From the NCBI RefSeq assembly GCF_900115285.1, contig NZ_FOYW01000002.1, positions 483,759 to 547,758 on the forward strand: 64,000 bases of DNA, given 5' to 3'. The notes beneath the pieces are model-generated. The model saw only the letters and a list, made by a program, of their open reading frames with translations, had not been told where the DNA came from and did not search any database. This DNA comes from Marinobacter daqiaonensis (lineage in GTDB: Bacteria > Pseudomonadota > Gammaproteobacteria > Pseudomonadales > Oleiphilaceae). Shown here piece after piece: positions 16,977-26,161 of this stretch. The position numbers and the translations under genes are program-made. Position 1 is the first letter of the stretch. Every line of letters begins with the position of its first letter.

Positions 16977-19900
16977 GTGCAATTTGTCAGGAACGGACCA
17001 GATATCCCCGAGCGTCTGTTACAGGCTCATGAGGATGGTCGCGTTGTTTTCTTTTGCGGAGCCGGGATTTCTTATCCTGCTGGGCTTCCGGGTTTCGACG
17101 GGCTGGTAAAAAGGTTGTATGAAGATCTCCAGCCGTTGCCGAATGCAGTGCAGAAGGCTGCGATTAAAGCCAAGCATTTCGATACCGCAGTTGGATTATT
17201 GGAAGCTGATATTGTCGGAGGTCGTGAGAAAGTTCGCAAAGCGTTGGCAGACATTTTGACACCTAGAGCCGGTATTTCTCAGAAGGCGATTGCCACTCAT
17301 GAATCACTATTGATGTTGGCTAGGAGTCGTGACGGCCAAACGCGACTGGTAACTACCAACTTTGATCGTCTCTTCGAAGATATTATCTCCACTAAAGCTC
17401 TGGCAATTGAGAGATTCCAGGCTCCGTTGTTGCCTGTGCCGAAGAATCGCTGGAATGGGCTTGTTTATCTCCATGGTTTGTTGACTCTTAAGCCTACGGC
17501 CAGTGAACTCGATCGCCTGGTTATAGCCAGTGGCGACTTTGGTTTGGCTTACCTTATCGAGCGCTGGGCAGCTAGGTTTGTTAGTGAACTTTTTCGAAAC
17601 TACACCGTGTGCTTCGTCGGCTATAGTCTTGATGATCCGGTGCTACGTTACATGATGGATGCACTTGCTGCGGATAGGCTATTGGGCGAATCGCCGCCTG
17701 AGATGTTCGCTTTCGGTAGTTTCTCGAAAGGTACGGAAGAGGATCGAGCAAACGAGTGGCGAGCCAAAAACGTCACGCCCATTCTTTACCGCCAACATAA
17801 TCGCCATTCCTATCTGCATAAGACTTTGCGTGCCTGGGCCGAGACCTACCGCGACGGGGTGAGTGGTAAGGAGCGCATTGTTGTGGAATGCGCCATGGCT
17901 CGCCCCTTAGCTAGCACCGAACAGGATGATTTTGTTGGACGCTTGTTGTGGGCTTTGAGCGATCCACGCGGTTTACCTGCGAAACGTTTTGCCGAACTGA
18001 ACCCAGTGCCAGCATTGGACTGGCTTCAACCTTTGAGCGACACACGTTATCGACATGTCGATCTGCCTCGATTCGGAATCTCTCCAAATCATCTCGTCGA
18101 TGAGGGTATCTCGTTTAGCCTCACACAGAGACCCTCGCCCTATTCCCTAGCCCCTTTGATGACCGTTGTCGATGGTGGCAGTCGCAGCAGCCGTTGGGAT
18201 GAAGTGATGCACCAGATTGCCCGTTGGATGATCCGCCATCTTGATGATCCGGCCCTGCTGTTATGGCTCGTGAGACGAGGCGGTCAATTACATGAAAATC
18301 TGGTTATGCAGATCGAAAGGCGCCTGGATGAATTGGCTAAGCTGGAACTCGAAAGTGATACAGCTGAAATCAGGCAGATTCGCGATGATTCGCCAAGAGC
18401 AGTTCCTGGTCCATTAATGCGAACTCTCTGGCGCTTCCTGCTTACCGGTCGAGTCAAATCTCGGATGCACGAATTCGACCTTTATCGATGGTGTGATCGT
18501 TTCAAGCGTGACGGGCTTACAACTACCTTACGTCTGGAATTACGGCAGATGTTAATGCCCTGTGTTTCGCTGAGAGAGCCCTTCCGGCTGCTCTCTGAAG
18601 AGGATGGCGGAGAACCTGAAAGTCTTCGGGAGCTTGTAGAGTGGGAAATTGCACTGGCCACCAATTATCCCCATACGATATTTAGCGAACTGGATAAGAA
18701 TGATTGTTGGAGATGGGCTCTACCAGGGTTGCTCGCAGATTTTAGCGGCCTTTTGCTTGATGTGCTTGACCTTAAAAGTGAGCTAGGTGGCGCACATGCT
18801 AGGAGTGACCTTTCGTATATACAACAGCCCTCAATCAGTGAGCATGAACAGAACAGTGACATGCACGACTGGACGGTCATAATCAAACTCTGTCGTGATT
18901 CATGGCTGGCTAAAGCGGAACAATCGCATGAGAGTGCGCGTCTAGCCGCAGAGCGATGGTGGGAGGCCGGTTATCCGCTGTTCCGGCGCCTTGCATTCTT
19001 CGCAGCGACACAGGAAGGCATCATACCCCATTGTCGGGCTCTTGATTGGCTGCTGGCCGACGAACGATGGTGGTTATGGTCCGAGGAAACGGAACGTGAA
19101 GCGATGCGTTTGATGGTCGCGATTGCTCCGCAACTGAGTAACGAGAAGCTCCGACAGCTTGAAGATGCCATCCTTGAAGGTCCTCCTCGCAATATGTTCA
19201 GGGATGACATTGGTCCCGAGCGTTGGCAGGAGATAGTGGACAGGGATACGTGGTTGCGTCTTGCCAAGATAACTGCGACTGGGGTGACTTTGACCACCCA
19301 AAGTAATGATCGTTTGGCGGAACTGACCGCCCGGTATCCCAACTGGCATATCGCAGGAGACGAGAGAGACGAATTTCCTTACTGGATGGGGGATGGCGAT
19401 GAATTTCGCAAATTTGTGGCCACACCTCGCCGTCGTCGAGATCTGGCTCATTGGCTAAAGAAGCATCCGATTAAAGGCCACTGGCAGGACGATGATTGGC
19501 AAAAGCGCTGCCGCAACAATTTCGCTACGACTGCTTGTGCCTTGTATGATCTATCGGAACAAAGAATCTGGCCTTTAGGGCGATGGCGCGAGGCTCTTCA
19601 GGCTTGGTCCGAAGAAACTTTGTCGAATCGTTCCTGGCGTTATATCGGGCCAGTTCTACAAAGTGCTCCAGAAGAAATAATTCAGGAGCTTGCCCGGAGC
19701 ATCAGTTGGTGGCTGAAGTCAGTTGCGAATAACTTCGAAGGTCACGAACCCCAGTTTTTTTTGCTAGTCAATCGTATCCTTACTTTGGATCATAAGGATG
19801 GCGTTGACACTGACGAGCCCGTCATGAGGGCCATCAATCATCCGATTGGGCATGTGACGGACGCGCTATTGGTTTGGTGGTATCGCCACACATTGGAAGA

Positions 19901-20756
19901 CGGGCAGGGATTAACGCCAGAACTAAAGGCCATCTTCACAAGATTATGTGACACTGAGGTCGAAAAGTTTCGTTATAGTCGTGTATTACTTGCCCGCCAT
20001 GTCATTGTTCTGTTCCGTGTAGATAAGGACTGGTCCCTAAAACACTTTTTACCGCTATTTGACTGGCAGCACTCCGAAGTCGAAGCACATGCCGTTTGGC
20101 AAGGCTTTTTGGGATCTCCCAGGCTTTACCGTCCCTTATTGGAGGTTCTCAAGCCCCACTTTCTGGAGACAGCTGCTCATTATGACGCTCTAGGTGACTA
20201 CGGGCGGCAATACGCCTCAATGCTTACATTTGCGGCTTTGGATCCAGCAGATACTTTTACGACGAATGAGTTGGCAAGAGCCACTTGTTCGCTACCTCTT
20301 GAAGGCCTGGAGGAATCCGCTCAAGCATTAGTAAACGCTTTGGACGGGGCGGGGGAACAGCGTATTGATTATTGGGCAAATAGAATTAAACCCTATCTGC
20401 GCAAGATTTGGCCGAATACCCGCGAAAATGTCTCTCCCACTATTGCTGAAAGGTTTGGCCGGTTGTGTGTTGCCGCCGACGAAGCATTCCCTGAAGCGCT
20501 AGAGTTGCTTCGAGCTTGGCTACAGCCGCCACTGCATCCTGACTTTCTTATTCGACGTTTTCATCAGGCCAATCTTTCCGAACGATTCCCTGAGCCAGCC
20601 TTGGAATTTTTGAGTCGGGTTATAAGTAACCAGACGCAGTGGATTCCTGCGGATCTCCGGCGCTGTTTAGAGGCCATCTGTATAGCCGCGCCTGAACTAG
20701 AGAACGATGTTCGCTATCAGAGTCTGATGGTTAGCATACGTCAAAGAGGGCGATGA
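16977..20756 (+). CDS. Large SIR2-domain defence protein
   Basis: This 1259-residue protein begins with a SIR2-like domain (about 1-280). It has the NAD-binding GAGIS (28-32), TNFD (127-130), the YLHG histidine (His166) and a C-terminal GYSLDDPVLRYMM helix. Such domains in phage defence (Thoeris ThsA, defence-associated sirtuins) hydrolyse NAD and stop the infected cell. The remaining 980 residues are helical and Trp-rich, without a motif I know; they may be the sensor part. The gene starts with GTG four bases after the Mod stop and overlaps the next gene by ATGA, so it is embedded in the restriction operon. NADase activity is inferred from family knowledge. It could instead be a non-catalytic SIR2, although the Asn and His are both present. 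Confidence 0.82.
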   Translation: MQFVRNGPDIPERLLQAHEDGRVVFFCGAGISYPAGLPGFDGLVKRLYEDLQPLPNAVQKAAIKAKHFDTAVGLLEADIVGGREKVRKALADILTPRAGISQKAIATHESLLMLARSRDGQTRLVTTNFDRLFEDIISTKALAIERFQAPLLPVPKNRWNGLVYLHGLLTLKPTASELDRLVIASGDFGLAYLIERWAARFVSELFRNYTVCFVGYSLDDPVLRYMMDALAADRLLGESPPEMFAFGSFSKGTEEDRANEWRAKNVTPILYRQHNRHSYLHKTLRAWAETYRDGVSGKERIVVECAMARPLASTEQDDFVGRLLWALSDPRGLPAKRFAELNPVPALDWLQPLSDTRYRHVDLPRFGISPNHLVDEGISFSLTQRPSPYSLAPLMTVVDGGSRSSRWDEVMHQIARWMIRHLDDPALLLWLVRRGGQLHENLVMQIERRLDELAKLELESDTAEIRQIRDDSPRAVPGPLMRTLWRFLLTGRVKSRMHEFDLYRWCDRFKRDGLTTTLRLELRQMLMPCVSLREPFRLLSEEDGGEPESLRELVEWEIALATNYPHTIFSELDKNDCWRWALPGLLADFSGLLLDVLDLKSELGGAHARSDLSYIQQPSISEHEQNSDMHDWTVIIKLCRDSWLAKAEQSHESARLAAERWWEAGYPLFRRLAFFAATQEGIIPHCRALDWLLADERWWLWSEETEREAMRLMVAIAPQLSNEKLRQLEDAILEGPPRNMFRDDIGPERWQEIVDRDTWLRLAKITATGVTLTTQSNDRLAELTARYPNWHIAGDERDEFPYWMGDGDEFRKFVATPRRRRDLAHWLKKHPIKGHWQDDDWQKRCRNNFATTACALYDLSEQRIWPLGRWREALQAWSEETLSNRSWRYIGPVLQSAPEEIIQELARSISWWLKSVANNFEGHEPQFFLLVNRILTLDHKDGVDTDEPVMRAINHPIGHVTDALLVWWYRHTLEDGQGLTPELKAIFTRLCDTEVEKFRYSRVLLARHVIVLFRVDKDWSLKHFLPLFDWQHSEVEAHAVWQGFLGSPRLYRPLLEVLKPHFLETAAHYDALGDYGRQYASMLTFAALDPADTFTTNELARATCSLPLEGLEESAQALVNALDGAGEQRIDYWANRIKPYLRKIWPNTRENVSPTIAERFGRLCVAADEAFPEALELLRAWLQPPLHPDFLIRRFHQANLSERFPEPALEFLSRVISNQTQWIPADLRRCLEAICIAAPELENDVRYQSLMVSIRQRGR

Positions 20757-22834
20757 TAACGATGAACTTTCGTATTGCAGATACTTTCACAGCTAGCCTG
20801 GCCAAACTGACCGGCGATGAGCAAAAGCGAGTCAAAACCACGGCCTTCGATTTGCAGATGGATCCTGTCAGTCCGGGCATGAGTTTTCATAAGATTGATA
20901 GGGCGAAGGATGCAAATTTCTGGTCTGTTCGGGTAAGTCGAGATATCCGTCTGATCGTCCACAAAACCAAGTCGAGCCTTCTGCTTTGCTATGTGGATCA
21001 TCATGACAAGGCCTACCACTGGGCGGAACGCAGAAAGCTGGAGACCCACCCCAGAACTGGTGCCGCTCAACTTGTCGAGATTCGCGAAACGGTCCAGGAA
21101 ATTAAAGTCCCCGTGGTTGTGGAAGGGGAGGTGTCCGCTCCAGAAAAACCGCCAGCTCTTAGCGGAATTTCAGAAGAAACGCTTCTAGCCTATGGTGTAC
21201 CAGAGGAATGGCTGGCGGATGTGCTGCAAGCAAACGAGGACAGTTTGCTTAAGTTGACCGACCATCTGCCAAGCGAAGCGGCCGAAGCATTGTTGGAGCT
21301 CGCTACTGGAGGAAAACCGGCACTTCCCGCATCTTCGGACACTAGTGTCGATCCATTCGAACACCCTGACGCGCAGCGGCGTTTCCGGATAATGACCGAT
21401 GCGGACGAGCTTGCGCGAGCGTTGGACTATCCCTGGGACAAATGGACCGTATTCTTACATCCGGCTCAGCGTCAGTTGGTGGAGAAAGATTACGCTGGCC
21501 CTGCTCGTGTGACCGGATCTGCCGGCACCGGAAAAACAATCGTAGCGTTGCATCGTGCCGTTCACTTGGCAAAAGAGAACCCGGATTCACGCATACTGCT
21601 CACAACCTTCTCGGAGACCCTGGCGAATGCGCTCGCCGGCAAGTTGCGCTGTTTGATCTCCGGGGAGCCTCGTTTAGCGGAACGTCTGGATGTGGAGTCG
21701 ATCAGTTCTGTCGGTGAGAGACTGTATAAGGTTCATGTTGGTGAGGCCAAGTTGGTTTCCCGAAAGGACATCCAGGACTTCTTGAGCGAGGCGAGCGCTG
21801 ATATTGAAGATTTTCGCTTTAGCTCCAGGTTTCTTTTAGGAGAGTGGAGCGATGTGGTAGACGCATGGCAGCTGGAAAGCTGGGAGGACTACCGCGACGT
21901 TAAACGGCTTGGGCGCAAAACCCGTTTACCTGAAGCTCAGAGAGTTCGACTTTGGCAAGTCTTCGCCGCTGTCAAAACGAGGCTGGCGCAAGAAGGCTTG
22001 CAGACGCAGGCGGAAATGTTCAGCAAACTTGCCAAAGTAATGGCGGAACGAAACCATCCGCCCTATGAATTCTGCGTTGTAGATGAGGCGCAGGACATCA
22101 GTGTGGCTCAGTTGCGGTTTCTCGCTGCTCTGGGTGGAGACCGAGCCAATAGCCTGTTCTTTGCCGGGGATCTGGGGCAAAGGATTTTCCAGACTCCTTT
22201 CTCTTGGAAGTCATTGGGTGTCGACATTCGCGGCCGATCCCAAACTCTTCGGATCAACTATCGAACTTCGCATCAAATCCGGATGCAAGCAGATCTCTTG
22301 CTTGGCCCAGAGGTTACAGACGTAGATGGAAACGTGGATGACCGCCGCGGGACCATTTCTGTCTTCAACGGACCTCAACCGGATGTTCGTATTCTTGATG
22401 ATGAGCAGGAGGAAGCGGAGGAGGTTGGTCATTGGCTCAATGAGCTTAGTAAGGAAGGCATGGCTCCTCACGAGATTGGTATATTTGTTCGATCGTCCGC
22501 CCAGCTCGAAAGAGCAAAATGGGCTGCCGAGCGATGTGGCTTGCCGTTTAAGCTCCTAGATGAACAAATGGAGACAACAACAGGCAAAATGGTCATCAGT
22601 ACCATGCATCTCGCAAAAGGCCTGGAATTCAGAGCAGTGGTTGTAATGGCTTGCGACGATGAGGTGATCCCCTTGCAGGAGCGTATTGAAAACGTTTCTG
22701 ACAATGCGGACCTAGAAGAGGTTTACGAGACCGAGCGACATTTATTGTACGTGGCGTGTACCCGGGCACGCGATCATCTGCTGGTTACGAGTGTTGATCC
22801 CGCGTCTGAGTTTCTGGACGACCTGATTGGGTAG
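20753..22834 (+). CDS. UvrD-like helicase with RelE/ParE-like N-terminal domain
   Basis: This 693-residue protein combines two modules. Residues about 4-95 resemble a RelE/ParE-type toxin fold: a helical hairpin, then WSVRVSRDIRLIVHK and a strand ending in YVDHHDKAYHWAERR. Residues about 230-690 form an SF1 helicase of UvrD type, with Walker A GSAGTGKT (255-262), VVDEAQD (442-448), and LLYVACTRARDHL (about 664-676). The linker is acidic and Pro-rich. The start ATG overlaps the SIR2 stop (ATGA), and a second in-frame ATG follows at 20762. The N-terminal domain could be a ribosome- or nucleic-acid-binding effector, or merely a substrate-recognition domain. Which one cannot be decided from sequence. 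Coupling to SIR2 suggests the two act together. Confidence 0.8.
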   Translation: MITMNFRIADTFTASLAKLTGDEQKRVKTTAFDLQMDPVSPGMSFHKIDRAKDANFWSVRVSRDIRLIVHKTKSSLLLCYVDHHDKAYHWAERRKLETHPRTGAAQLVEIRETVQEIKVPVVVEGEVSAPEKPPALSGISEETLLAYGVPEEWLADVLQANEDSLLKLTDHLPSEAAEALLELATGGKPALPASSDTSVDPFEHPDAQRRFRIMTDADELARALDYPWDKWTVFLHPAQRQLVEKDYAGPARVTGSAGTGKTIVALHRAVHLAKENPDSRILLTTFSETLANALAGKLRCLISGEPRLAERLDVESISSVGERLYKVHVGEAKLVSRKDIQDFLSEASADIEDFRFSSRFLLGEWSDVVDAWQLESWEDYRDVKRLGRKTRLPEAQRVRLWQVFAAVKTRLAQEGLQTQAEMFSKLAKVMAERNHPPYEFCVVDEAQDISVAQLRFLAALGGDRANSLFFAGDLGQRIFQTPFSWKSLGVDIRGRSQTLRINYRTSHQIRMQADLLLGPEVTDVDGNVDDRRGTISVFNGPQPDVRILDDEQEEAEEVGHWLNELSKEGMAPHEIGIFVRSSAQLERAKWAAERCGLPFKLLDEQMETTTGKMVISTMHLAKGLEFRAVVVMACDDEVIPLQERIENVSDNADLEEVYETERHLLYVACTRARDHLLVTSVDPASEFLDDLIG

Positions 22835-22903
22835 GGTTTTGCCCTGCGAATGAAGAGGTTATAGAGCGAACTAACCATTAGAAAATAAAATTAAAGGGTG
22901 CTT

Positions 22904-23302
22904 ATGAAACAAAGAATCACGAAAGATCAAATTGATGCTGCAAAACAAAGGACTAAGTATGGCGGTATTGAAAAAGTCCATGAGCATGATGATTGCGTAA
23001 GAATCGCATATGAATGGCTTGATGCTCAGAAGAAAAATAAGAGATCGTCGTCAAAAGGGCACATGGTTAAACATCTAATCGAAGATTGGGCCGGACGGTA
23101 CGTTTCGACTGCTGATGTTATGGTCGCGGCAGAGTTGCACCCTGATATTCATGGCGAATATCCAGGGTTCAATCTCAGCGCTAATCTGACCGAGCCGTCT
23201 GAGCAGCGTTTGATGTTCATTGAAGAGGCCTATCAGCATAAGGATAAAAGAGGTTCTCACGACCCCAGAAAATACAAAAACCGCGAGATGCCGGTACGGT
23301 AA
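22904..23302 (+). CDS. Small AT-rich gene of unknown function
   Basis: This 132-residue basic, hydrophilic protein has no family I recognise. The N-terminal part is Lys/Gln-rich and reads like a helical DNA-associated segment (KDQIDAAKQR). The middle contains KGHMVKHLIEDWAGRYVSTADV, which could be a winged-helix-like piece. ATG 22904 is preferred over GTG 22898 because AAAGGG lies six bases before it. The gene is clearly more AT-rich than the helicase upstream and is separated from it by 69 bases. It ends facing the minus-strand operon, with a hairpin between. It may be an accessory gene or a separate arrival. Confidence 0.6.
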   Translation: MKQRITKDQIDAAKQRTKYGGIEKVHEHDDCVRIAYEWLDAQKKNKRSSSKGHMVKHLIEDWAGRYVSTADVMVAAELHPDIHGEYPGFNLSANLTEPSEQRLMFIEEAYQHKDKRGSHDPRKYKNREMPVR

Positions 23303-23319
23303 TAAATGCAAAAGCATGA

Positions 23320-23343
23320 GAGTGGCTCGGTTCAGAGCCACTC
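23320..23343. terminator. Hairpin between convergent transcription units
   Basis: GAGTGGCTC, a six-base loop, then GAGCCACTC make a perfect 9-bp stem. It lies between the stop of the small plus-strand gene (23302) and the stop of the glycosylase-like minus-strand gene (23367). Neither side has a long T run, so termination may be weak or factor-assisted. Confidence 0.55.
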
Positions 23344-23366
23344 CCGGTCGACGGTTGAAACGTCGA

Positions 23367-24515
23367 TTATTGGACTCGCTCGACAACCACCGAGCGATAG
23401 CTACGCAATGCCCTCACGCCGTTTTCTGTGACCACGTTGATCAGGAATTCGCCAGACTCAAGCAGCTCGGCGGCTTCCCGGAGGGTTGCAGTATATACTT
23501 TATTCTCAGCCCGGTTTGTCGTGTTTCCGGTTGTCGGTGATGACTTTTTCCGGTTCAGCACATACCGTCCGGAACGGTCGTGCTTGGCAGTGAAAAGGGT
23601 AGGTTCACCTTTCACCTTGCCGGTGGCATAGATCCGTTTGACCTCTCCATGGCTCGCCGTTGCGAACTCATCATTCGCTACAGCTACGCGTGCCGCTGGC
23701 ATTTTCAAGGCACCTTGTGCCTTTTGGAGTTTCTTGCCGGTTGAGACGCTCTGCTTGCCGGAGAGCAAGGCTATTTGTGCAAGGAGTCCTTCGCGAGCAG
23801 CGTCGAGTTTGTCCGCGTTGGTCCTGTCCGAAAGTTGGTCCCGCTCTTTACGCTGGCAAAAGTAAGCAATCCGCTCCGCATTTGCCCCGGAAGCATGAGG
23901 TAGCCCGGAAAGTACGCGCTTTCGTTCGACAACCCCTTCACTGGCAAGTTTCTCGAATACCGCATCAACACCCTGGCCGAGAGGAATAAAAATGCAGTCC
24001 TCGGGTAATGACTTGATTTCTGCCACAAGGCCGTCCTGGATCTGATCCCAAAGATAGCGGTTTGAAATCATGGCCCCGCCGCCGGAAAAATTCTGACCTT
24101 GGTCGAGTACCGGATTCCGCAACGCGGATGTGAAATGCACCAGGTCTTGGCGGGTTTGGAAGAGATCCCCGCAACTATCAATACCCAGCCAATGCTGCAG
24201 ACTAATAAAATCCATCATTTCAGCCAGGTTGCGCCTCATGGCTCCAGCAAAGCTGGCGGAGTGTTTGGCGTGTCTGAGCACTTCTGTGTCAGATAGACCC
24301 TGCTCAATCCCCTCTTTAGCCGCTTTAATAGCAACAGTGGCTTGCTGGATGCCCGGAGTGATCCCACAAATGACCACCTTGGCGGATTCATTGACGAACT
24401 CGAACGGGGCGTAGTAGGTCGTGTAACGTCCATTGTCGGATAGAAGCAGTTCCTTCGGGAGGTCCTCTCCGTTGATTTCAACTTGTGCCAGAGAATTGAG
24501 GTTGGTGTGTTCCAT
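23367..24515 (-). CDS. Uracil-DNA-glycosylase-fold protein of the defence island
   Basis: This 382-residue protein appears to have a UDG-superfamily fold in residues about 45-225. VVICGITPG (48-55) matches the position and shape of UDG motif A, and GLPHASGAN (204-212) matches the C-terminal substrate loop motif (usually HPSP-like). Between them IFIPLGQGVDAV is typical of the central strand. Residues 226-382 are basic and Ser/Thr-rich and are not part of the known fold. The start ATG has GGAGC nine bases upstream. It is the last gene of a three-gene minus-strand operon. UDG-fold enzymes that excise modified bases from phage DNA are known in defence (Brig1), so a similar role is possible. The call rests on two motifs only. 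Confidence 0.55.
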   Translation of the reverse strand: MEHTNLNSLAQVEINGEDLPKELLLSDNGRYTTYYAPFEFVNESAKVVICGITPGIQQATVAIKAAKEGIEQGLSDTEVLRHAKHSASFAGAMRRNLAEMMDFISLQHWLGIDSCGDLFQTRQDLVHFTSALRNPVLDQGQNFSGGGAMISNRYLWDQIQDGLVAEIKSLPEDCIFIPLGQGVDAVFEKLASEGVVERKRVLSGLPHASGANAERIAYFCQRKERDQLSDRTNADKLDAAREGLLAQIALLSGKQSVSTGKKLQKAQGALKMPAARVAVANDEFATASHGEVKRIYATGKVKGEPTLFTAKHDRSGRYVLNRKKSSPTTGNTTNRAENKVYTATLREAAELLESGEFLINVVTENGVRALRSYRSVVVERVQ

Positions 24516-24532
24516 GGCGTTTTGCTCCAGTC

Positions 24533-24814
24533 TTAGTGTTGTTGTTTGTATTTATGACCAACCGTAATGACGCGGCCGCTCTCGCCCATTACCGCAAACG
24601 GAGGGGCATCATTTGTTAGTGCCCGCAGGAGTTGCTTCAGGGATTTGATAAGCGCTTTTCGTTCCCTGCGGTCGAGTTCAATCAATGAAGTTCCGCCTTT
24701 TTGCTCATCCATTTCGCCGCATTCCAACAGCACATCGAGCACGACGTCTGAGATAGCTCGCTGGGCAGCGCGTTTGCGTCCATGTTCAGTAAGTTCGTAG
24801 CTGACGTTTGTCAT
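24533..24814 (-). CDS. DUF4258-like small protein
   Basis: This 93-residue protein starts with YELTEHGRKRAAQRAIS, the His/Arg pattern seen at the start of DUF4258 proteins, and ends with a short VITVGHKYK strand of the same family. DUF4258 is distantly related to RelE-type toxins, but no activity can be claimed here. ATG 24814 is chosen over the codon at 24847 because AGGGAGAGG lies just upstream. It sits 42 bases after the 423-residue gene and 17 bases before the glycosylase-like gene, so all three are one operon. Confidence 0.6.
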   Translation of the reverse strand: MTNVSYELTEHGRKRAAQRAISDVVLDVLLECGEMDEQKGGTSLIELDRRERKALIKSLKQLLRALTNDAPPFAVMGESGRVITVGHKYKQQH

Positions 24815-24856
24815 GTTAAAGCCTCTCCCTGAGCGTTGTAGGGGCAAACTCCGGGG

Positions 24857-26128
24857 CTACTGAGCCACCAAGAGATTCAGTATCTCGTTGAATGAGTCAC
24901 TGTCTTTGACTTTGATCTTGTTGATGCCTGCGCGGCCAAGCTCCGGAAATTTTGCCAGGCCACTGTGGCGAGTAGTCGGCTCATCAGAACCTACAGCCGG
25001 ATAGTGTTTGACGATCGAGGTGTTTGGCACGGCGATCTCATCCGGAACCCAAAGAAATTGAGTTTTCCCTTCATGCTGGTGAGCGAACGCAACCCCTCCA
25101 ATGACCCGGTAGCCGTCAATTTTTGCATTGGGCTTGCGCTGGGCAGGGTGCTTCTCAATGGAAGGGTGGTTTGTCAGAACTTCCCTCAGAGTCTCTTTAT
25201 CTGCGACTACGCCAGAAGGGGCTTTTGGCGGTGACTTGCGAGCCATTTGCTCCGCGAGTTGGCCTACCATGTGTCGGCGTCTGGCTTCTGATGCCCAGAA
25301 GTCCAGGCTTTCGAACAGCCAGCATGGGTCGATCATTAAAGCAATGCCCAAGGTTTCGGCGTTCTCGGGGGTTACCCATTGGAGGTTGTCAGGGTCAAAC
25401 ACCTTGGTTTTCAAGAAGGCTTCGAAGCCCGGCCGATGTTCTGGTGGCAGGATCGAGTACACCTCGCTGGTTTTATCCAGCTGTCTCAGAGCTTGGTGAT
25501 GGATGGTTTCAGCCAATTCCCGAGCAGAAGGTGAAGGGGCTTCTGGTTTCAAAACGAAGGGAGGCAGCCATTTGAATTCACGGTACTTGCCTTTGTGAAG
25601 CAGCCAGCGCTGCACATCGGCTTTACGGGCTACTCCTGGACGCTCTTGCGGGAGCTTGTCCTCACCCTCGGCGAAGGCTGCCAGGCGCACCGTTTCGACA
25701 GCCAGTCCGCTCAAAAGGGCGATCTGCTCTCTGGTGAGAGTGTCGTCATCTTCGCCGTACTCAAAGGCCATCACCGCCTCGTGGAGATCCAGAAGTAACC
25801 CGAGGGTCTCTTGGCGTTCCGCGAAGGTTGAATCGATAACAGTGTCACCGGCGTTGAACTCTACCAAGGCCCTTAGTGAATCCTGATCCGCCTGATCGTC
25901 CGCTCCTTGGCGACGTTCGACAGCAAACTCGAAACAGCGGTGAAGCAATAGTTCAATGTCGAAATGTTGCCGGGTACCACCGGAGAGGTCTTGGGATTGA
26001 TAGTTCTCAAGGTCCAGCGCGAGCGCTGTGCGATCCTGGCCAAGGAACAGGTTGATGACATCACTGATCTCGTTGTTGATAAAGTCTTGAGCAATTTTCT
26101 GAACTTTTTCGCGACTCAGGTTTACCAT
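24857..26128 (-). CDS. Unrecognised 423-residue protein with possible HTH
   Basis: I do not recognise this protein. Residues 1-125 are acidic and helical. Residues about 131-185 contain LTREQIALLSGLAVETVRLA, which has the spacing of a helix-turn-helix and is followed by ADVQRWLLHKGKYREF, as in excisionase-like DNA-binding domains. The rest is a mixed domain that ends in GINKIKVKDSDSF. The start ATG has GAGG seven bases upstream. It is the first gene of the minus-strand operon and lies behind a promoter with two symmetric boxes, so it may regulate its own operon. That is inference from position and one motif. Confidence 0.6.
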   Translation of the reverse strand: MVNLSREKVQKIAQDFINNEISDVINLFLGQDRTALALDLENYQSQDLSGGTRQHFDIELLLHRCFEFAVERRQGADDQADQDSLRALVEFNAGDTVIDSTFAERQETLGLLLDLHEAVMAFEYGEDDDTLTREQIALLSGLAVETVRLAAFAEGEDKLPQERPGVARKADVQRWLLHKGKYREFKWLPPFVLKPEAPSPSARELAETIHHQALRQLDKTSEVYSILPPEHRPGFEAFLKTKVFDPDNLQWVTPENAETLGIALMIDPCWLFESLDFWASEARRRHMVGQLAEQMARKSPPKAPSGVVADKETLREVLTNHPSIEKHPAQRKPNAKIDGYRVIGGVAFAHQHEGKTQFLWVPDEIAVPNTSIVKHYPAVGSDEPTTRHSGLAKFPELGRAGINKIKVKDSDSFNEILNLLVAQ

Positions 26129-26161
26129 GTCGTGCCCTCGGCAAAGAGTAAAAAATGTTGC

